From Cocos nucifera (lineage: Eukaryota > Streptophyta > Magnoliopsida > Arecales > Arecaceae), in contig QRFJ01000477.1 of NCBI GenBank assembly GCA_006176705.1, positions 782,214 through 846,213 on the forward strand: a DNA stretch of 64,000 nt. The letters are read 5' to 3'. Position 1 is the stretch's first letter. Each line of letters starts with the position of its first letter. Below are positions 58,349 through 64,000 of this stretch, piece by piece. Under the pieces are notes generated by a model, which was given only the letters and a program-made list of their open reading frames with translations, had not been told where the DNA came from and did no database searches. Both the position numbers and the translations under genes were made by a program.

Positions 58349-59891
58349 TGTTGCCCAGCAAGACAACCCAAGAGGGGGGGTGAATTAGATTTTTAAAAAT
58401 TTAAGCAAGTTATGTGATATTTTCAAAATCTAGTGAAGTGTTGAAGTATGTTTTAGTTCTATACAACTAAGTATACAGAAGTGTAGAAAGGAAAATACAA
58501 TGGAAAGCAAGAAACAAGACAATCACAAATACAAAACATTTATAGTAGTTCGGTGCCCCTTGCACCTATGTCCACTTCCCAAGATCCACTTAAAAATTTT
58601 ACTATAATCTCTCCAAGATTATAGTCAGATAGTTTTCTAAGGCTCACTATTCAAAATCTTGTTTGTTTTACATCGAAGCACCAACCACAATCAAATCCTA
58701 AGCCAATCCTTGGCTTACAATCCAATTCTCATGTTTGAATAGGCCTTCCCTTTAGCTTTAAAATTCTATTGAAGCAAAGTTACAAGAAGAAAAAAGATTT
58801 TATAACAAAAATAAAAACAAAGCTTCTTTAATGAGCAAGAAAGTCGATGAAGACAAAAATAAAAACAAAGCTTCTTTAATGAGCAAGAAAGTCGATGAAG
58901 CTTGTGAAATCTTTTTTGATGGAGGCTTTTGTATAAATTAAGCTTGTCTTCTTGCTGAAAGGAATCTCTTGAATTGATGTTTCTTGGAGTTGGGAGTGGA
59001 ATGTTCTCTTTTCAAATCTTTTTAAACTTTTTCACTTTACTCTTGATTCCTCTCAATAATTGAATAGTCAAGTCACTTCTTTCAGATATTTTGTAGTTTT
59101 GTCCCAATGTTTGGTAGGCTGGAGAGAGGTTTTAGACTGTTGAAGGACTAAAAAGAGCCGTTTGAAAGCAATTTGCATAATTCTGAACATTCTATAGAAA
59201 CTAGCCGTTGGAGCTCAAGTCTCAGCTCGAGTCGACTCGACCCTTAGCTCGAAAGTTTTGTCATAAAAATTATACTCCCTGTAATTTATTGAGACCTCAA
59301 CTTGTGAAACTCAAGTCGACTCGTCCGTCTGCTCGAGACCATGCCGAACTTTATTCCAAAATTTCCATTCTCTATATTTCCTAAGACTTCGACTTGAGGA
59401 TCTCGAGTTGAAGCTCAAGTCGAAGCTCGAGTCGACTTGTCCCTCTGGTCGAGTCCATTCTGCACTTCATTTTGAAAATCATATTCTCTATATTTTTCTA
59501 AGACTTCAACTAGAGAAGCTTGAGTCGACTCATCCCTCTACTCATGACCATGCCAGCTGAAACTCTTGCATGCCAGACTTTCTTTTTCTTTCGTTTCAGC
59601 TCGAGCTAAATTAGGGGTCGACTTATAGGGTTTTATGCTGAAAATTTTTACTTCATCCAATTTGATTTTTCTTTGATTTTGGTCTTGAAATACTTTCTTC
59701 AAGCTTTGTATTAGGTGTGATTCATGCCTCAAAAGCCTCCAACATCTTCTGATTGACTTTTAAATGCACTTTTAGAGATGTTTCATTTGATACTCTACCA
59801 TGCATCCTGAAATATGATCTCAACTAATTTATTAGTTGAACTATATACTCAAATATTTTTTTCTAATAAAAATAAATCCTTGGGATTAACA
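58349..59891 (-). repeat. 3' LTR of the SIRE-like element (1543 bp)
   Basis: TG at 58349 and CA at 59891. It starts TGTTGCCCAGCAAGAC with a following run of seven or more G and ends GGGATTAACA. It contains an exact 48-bp tandem duplication (58805-58852 and 58853-58900) and five or six variants of ctcgagtcgactcg between 59210 and 59600. Confidence 0.85.
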
Positions 59892-59909
59892 ATCTTTCTT
59901 TTTTTGATG
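59892..59909 (-). promoter_or_regulatory. Polypurine tract of the SIRE-like element
   Basis: The minus strand reads CATCAAAAAAAGAAAGAT, followed at once by TGTTAATCCC of the LTR. Confidence 0.8.
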
Positions 59910-60700
59910 ATGACAAAACTTTGAGTATATAAGCAAGAGATATACAATGACTAGGTTAGAGATATGAGGGTGCAACATTTTCATAATTTTATACTTAGCT
60001 CCCCCTAAGTTTATGCTTATGTCATTAATGTTTCTTACTAATTTTTTATTTCAATTTGCTACATGTGCTTGCTTGAATGGTAAATTGTTAACTTTTATCA
60101 ATATGTGCCAAGTGTTAATATTGAATAATCAATGTTTCACATGTGCCAAGTACACATTTGATACATAGAATATATATCATAGCACAAACTCATAATTCTT
60201 ATTCATGAGAATCAAATATATATATGTATACACATTTGTTTCACATGTACCAATCAGAATACATATCATATAATCAATTATGCTCAAAGTCCCATCAAGT
60301 CTAACTATTTCACATCATAACACATCCAAGGTAAATATATGCTCATATACATCTCAATTCATCCAAAGTGCATAAATGCTCATATACTTCTTACTCTCCC
60401 TTTTTGTCATCATTCCAAAATGGTGACTTAAGGATAAACAAAACATAAGATTGTATCTAGAGAAGGAAGAAATGTAAAGATAAGTGATTATATTAGTTTT
60501 TTATTGCATTTTCAAAATGAATGTGTTGGATCACAACACACCATGATACAATGACATGTGCAAACAAAAGCCAAGCATCTACATATAAATATCCAAAAAG
60601 CACCTAACTCAGAGACAAGTGCAAGCATATACTCCTAATACATAGATAAGTCTAAATACATAAGCTTGAAACATCAAGTGGATAGATATCAGCTCCCTAA
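59910..60700. other. AT-rich spacer between the extra ORF and the polypurine tract
   Basis: About 0.8 kb with no coding signal and many short catatg/atatat runs. Confidence 0.6.
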
Positions 60701-62502
60701 GATATTACTCATCATCTAAAGGGATCTCTAGTGTCTTGGATGATGAGGCTCATGATGAGGAAGGTCTGGCTCTCCTATTTCTGGTCCTAGCTGATGGCCC
60801 AACCATCTGTGAGGGAGTAGGCACCATATGAGTATAGACCCTGAGTGGTGGTCTACTCTTACCAAAGGATACTTAAGTGGACTGACCAGATGACATAGGT
60901 AGAGGAGGTGGAGGATGAAGCATGGTGGCTCTAGCAGCTATATCTACTTCTGCTACTAGTATCGCTCTTAGAGCAAGTCTCTCAATCTTTTCAATCAGAC
61001 TATCCATGGCTTTAAGTACTGAAATGATGTTCTGCTACTGTGCCTATCCCAATCCACTGATAGCTGCCATCATCTCAATTCCACCGACTCAACCCTTCCT
61101 TTAGTCAAGCAATCTCCTCAATAATACTAGAGTGGTTAGTGGGCATATCATGTGTTTGCTCGCTCTGCTCTAAGATAGTGAGCCTCTAAGAGATAGATCT
61201 CATCTCTATCTGCACACTCTCCATCCTCTCAGATAAGTCCTATATCTCTCTACCAACTCTAGTAGAAATCATATCTGCCAGTCTCTCCATAAAGATAGCA
61301 TTAGTAGATGGTGGATGAGGAAAACTACCCACGGGTGGAGCTCAAGGAGTCACTAGGGTACTAGGGTTAGCTGCCACTCTAGGTGCCATAGGAGTAGAGG
61401 GCTTTTCTCTCTCCTCTACTCTTGATTCTCTCCTCTCTTGTCCAGAAATGATCTTCACCCATCTCCTTGCTTCTACATGATACTACATCCTAGTCAAGGC
61501 TCTCATTTTATAAACATCGAAATGGGATAATTTCTTGCAACCTTCATTCTCCAAAGATACTCCAGCTATCTCAAATACTCGTGTCAGGGCCATATCATAA
61601 GATAAACATACTTTGTTCCTAGAAGCTGCCTCTCTAATCTAATGCATCATAATGCCAGGTAGATTTATCCGAGTGCCCTGAACCATAAGGTATATCATGC
61701 ATAATTTCTTCTCGAAGATACAATCATGTCTTCCTAATTTTGGAATAAAGATCCCACTGATAATGTGATGCAGTACTCTCATCTCTATAGACAAGGTGGG
61801 TGCCAGGACATCTCCTATAATGTCATCTCTATCCACAAGCAGCCTTAGTCCCTCCTTCTTGTCAGATAATCTGTCAGGTATGTGTCCTTGTCTAATGATC
61901 CCAAAAATTTATGCCAAACTTTTCTCTGATACTTCAACTTGGATTCCTTTTATAGTTGTTACAATATCAGAAGATCCACTCTTAAGATTTTCATAAAATT
62001 TCCTAACTAACTTAGGGTACATAGGAATGTTCATAGGGCAAAAATTTCTCCAACCCATTCTATCAATCCAAAATCCAATAGAAAAAATGTAACTTTCAAA
62101 AAATATCAAAGTCAATCCTTCTCTTCATTGCTATTGCCCTAGTAGCCATTCTACCTATAGGAGAGAGTGGTGGAGGAGGTGATCCCAGAATACCTTGGTT
62201 TGGTTAGGGTTCTTCTTGACCAGGTTCCTCGGAGGGTTGAGAGATTTCGGAAGGTTAGGACACTGCTCGTTCTATCCTGATTTTTCTTCTTCTTTCCCTT
62301 TCCTTGACAATTTGAGTTGCACTAATTTTCCACACAACACCCTTTTCTCACACCATTTTGATTTGAATCCACCTTCTAATCTAATGATTTCAAGAAAATG
62401 GAGGGCAAAAGTATGACTAGATACTGTTTGACAGAGTTTGAGGGGATGAGGAACTCTCTGCTCATCATTTTGAAGGGGTTCTAGGGCATCATAAGCAGTC
62501 AT
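60701..62502 (-). pseudogene. Extra ORF of the SIRE-like element, plant transposon protein-like
   Basis: In pieces, the minus strand reads a start MTAYDALEPLQNDEQRV (62502), a GWRNFCPMNIPMYPKLVRKF block with FYENLKS and IVTTIKGIQVEVSE (62115-61909), then RLLVDRDDIIGDVLAP and LHHIISGIFIPKLGRHD (61836-61639), and KLSHFDVYKMRALTRM near 61480. This order (YPxLVREFYANL, then VRG, then a LxHxIxxxIxPKxGxxD block) resembles the putative plant transposon protein domain (PF20167-like) often found in or near plant retroelements. In SIRE elements this slot is held by an 'env-like' ORF, and no membrane segment is obvious here. Many stops; function unknown. Confidence 0.6.
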
Positions 62503-62727
62503 GGGTCGGTTTTAATCGCCTGTGGCCTTGACCCTCAAGTCAACTCATATTTTTCAATGAGTTGCTCGAGTCGACTCGAGCATAAGTTATGAAACTTTTA
62601 AAGTTTTAGAGGAAATTTAGCATTCAAACAATATTCAGATATTTTCCTTAATATTAATCATTGATTATGCTTTCAAAATTAATTTTTTGAATTTAATTTG
62701 GCTTATTTTGAGTTATATAAATGAGAT

Positions 62728-64000
62728 TTATTCTTGTTGATAGCAAAGCCCTAATTTTCTTCTAATGATGTTGAATCTTTCTTCATTAAGTGGTTTTATG
62801 AATATATCAGCTAATTATTTGTTAGTACAAATAAATTTAAGTACTACATTATTTTGTACATGATCTCTTATGAAATGATGTCTTATTTTAATGTATTTAG
62901 ATTTTGAATATTGAATTGGATTTTTGGTTAAGTTAATTGCACTTGTGTTATCACATCTTATTTGAATCTTATTAAGTTTAAATCTAAAATCTTCAAGTTA
63001 TTGTTTGATCCATAGAATTTGGGCACAACAACTTCCAGCAGCAATATTCAAGCAATATATTCGACCTCGACCATAGATAATGCTATCAAGTTTTGTTTCT
63101 TGCTAAATTATGAAATCAAATTAATTTCAATAAATTGGCATGTACCACTAGTGCTTTTCCTATCAAGTTTGCATCTAGCAAAATCAGCATCAAAGTACCC
63201 AATTAATTTAAATTATGATGATCTATCATACCATAACCTACATTAAGTATCTCAAATAAGAATCTAAAAATTCTTTTAACAGCAAGCAAATATGATTCTC
63301 TAGGATCTGATTGATACCTAGCACACATATAAATACTAAATACTATATCTGATCTACTTACAATAAAATAAAGAAGTGAGCCTATCATACTTCTATACAA
63401 TTTTATGTCTATTTTCTTATCCTTTTTATCTTTGTCAAGTTTGCAGGATGTACTCATTGATGTACCAATTGATCTTGACGTTTCCATCCCAAACTTCTTA
63501 TCTTCCTTATATATTTTGTTTAGTTGATGGAGATTTCTTCTTCATTTTGCTTGATTTGGAGTCCGAGGAAGAAATTTAACTCTTCCATCATGCTCATCTC
63601 AAACTCACCCTACATAAACTTGATAAATTCTTGATAAAGAGATTTATTAGTAGCACCAAAAATGATATCATCCACATAAATTTGTATAATCAATAGATTA
63701 TCATTTTTTCATTTTAAGAATAAGATTTTTTCAATATTTTTTCTAGTAAATTCATTATCTAATAAAAATTTGCTTAATCTCTCGTACCATGCACTTGGAG
63801 CTTGCTTTAATCCATATAAAATTTTATGCAATTTAAACATATGATTTGGAAATGTATGATTTTCAAAATCAGGTGGTTATTCAACATATACCTCCTCAGC
63901 TATATAACCATTAAGAAATATACTTTTTATATCCATTTGATATAATTTAAAATTCATAAAATATGCAAATACAAGTAATAGTCTAATTGCTTTTAATCTA
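62728..64000 (-). pseudogene. Copia RT C-terminal part and RNase H of the SIRE-like element (partial)
   Basis: The minus strand enters at 64000 inside RT: MDIKSIFLNGYIAEEVYVE, KILYGLKQAPSAWYERL, the catalytic YVDD near 63670, MMEELNFFLGLQIKQ, then (63487-63203) KLYRSMIGSLLYFIVSRSDI with CARYQSDPRESYLLAVK, and RNase H to ADIFIKPLNEERFNIIRRKL and a TAA at 62730-62728. Several stops and frameshifts. The rest of pol lies beyond the window. Confidence 0.9.

Larger units (their letters stand above)
58349..64000 (-). mobile_element. SIRE/Maximus-like copia element (partial, runs off the right edge)
   Basis: The 3' LTR is 58349-59891, followed on the plus strand by a polypurine tract, a spacer, an extra ORF, and the C-terminal half of pol reaching the window end, all on the minus strand. 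An extra ORF between pol and the 3' LTR, together with the LTR/polypurine arrangement, fits the SIRE/Maximus group. It inserted in the Ty3 gag at 58348; the five bases before it are AGAAG, and the partner duplication is outside. Confidence 0.85.

Overview
The window is plant nuclear DNA and contains no recognisable host gene, tRNA or rRNA. Almost every base belongs to a retroelement or DNA transposon. Initiator-tRNA-Met primer sites, plant Ty1/copia and Ty3/gypsy lineages, a CACTA transposon and heavy C-to-T decay make a flowering plant certain. The long 2.3-kb copia LTRs suggest a monocot such as a palm, but the species is a guess.

The scaffold is one old Ty3/gypsy element on the minus strand. 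It has a second RNase H domain before integrase, which points to the Tat lineage. Its coding region has been split by at least six later insertions, and its pieces lie at 57454-58348 (gag), 45690-47535 (gag end, protease, RT), 35528-35890 (RT end), 31989-32068, 22603-24262 (RNase H, integrase) and 20026-20164 (integrase end). For the five complete insertions, removing the insertion plus one copy of its 5-bp target duplication restores the gypsy reading. Downstream of its pol stop lie a 60-bp tandem array (14755-15055 and 19622-19955) and, antisense to pol, two decayed additional ORFs (9604-11117 and 11602-13350). The second ORF has a TATA box, a spliceable 87-bp intron and an AATAAA.

Insertions from left to right. 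(1) 1-7914: copia family A, minus strand, cut by the window edge. (2) 15056-19618: non-autonomous CACTA with TSD CGA, inside the 60-bp array, carrying a foldback of about 1.1 kb. (3) 20165-22602: decayed solo LTR. (4) 24263-31983: family A copia relative, plus strand, TSD TTCTT, internally deleted. (5) 32069-35522: short gag-only copia, minus strand, TSD TATCC. (6) 35896-45684: Tork-like copia, plus strand, TSD TTCTT, whose 5' half is replaced by an inverted R-U5-primer-site segment. (7) 37264-43026, nested in (6): minus-strand Ty3 element with gag but no pol (TR-GAG type), TSD ATATT, carrying an 84-bp minisatellite. (8) 47536-57448: copia family A, minus strand, TSD ATGAC. (9) 58349 to the window end: SIRE/Maximus-like copia, minus strand, with an extra ORF between pol and the 3' LTR.

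No element here appears able to move by itself. The most notable signals are the inverted R-U5-PBS end of element (6), the intron-bearing antisense ORF with its own promoter, the CACTA foldback, the gag-only element with its 84-bp array, and two family A copies that share derived stop codons.
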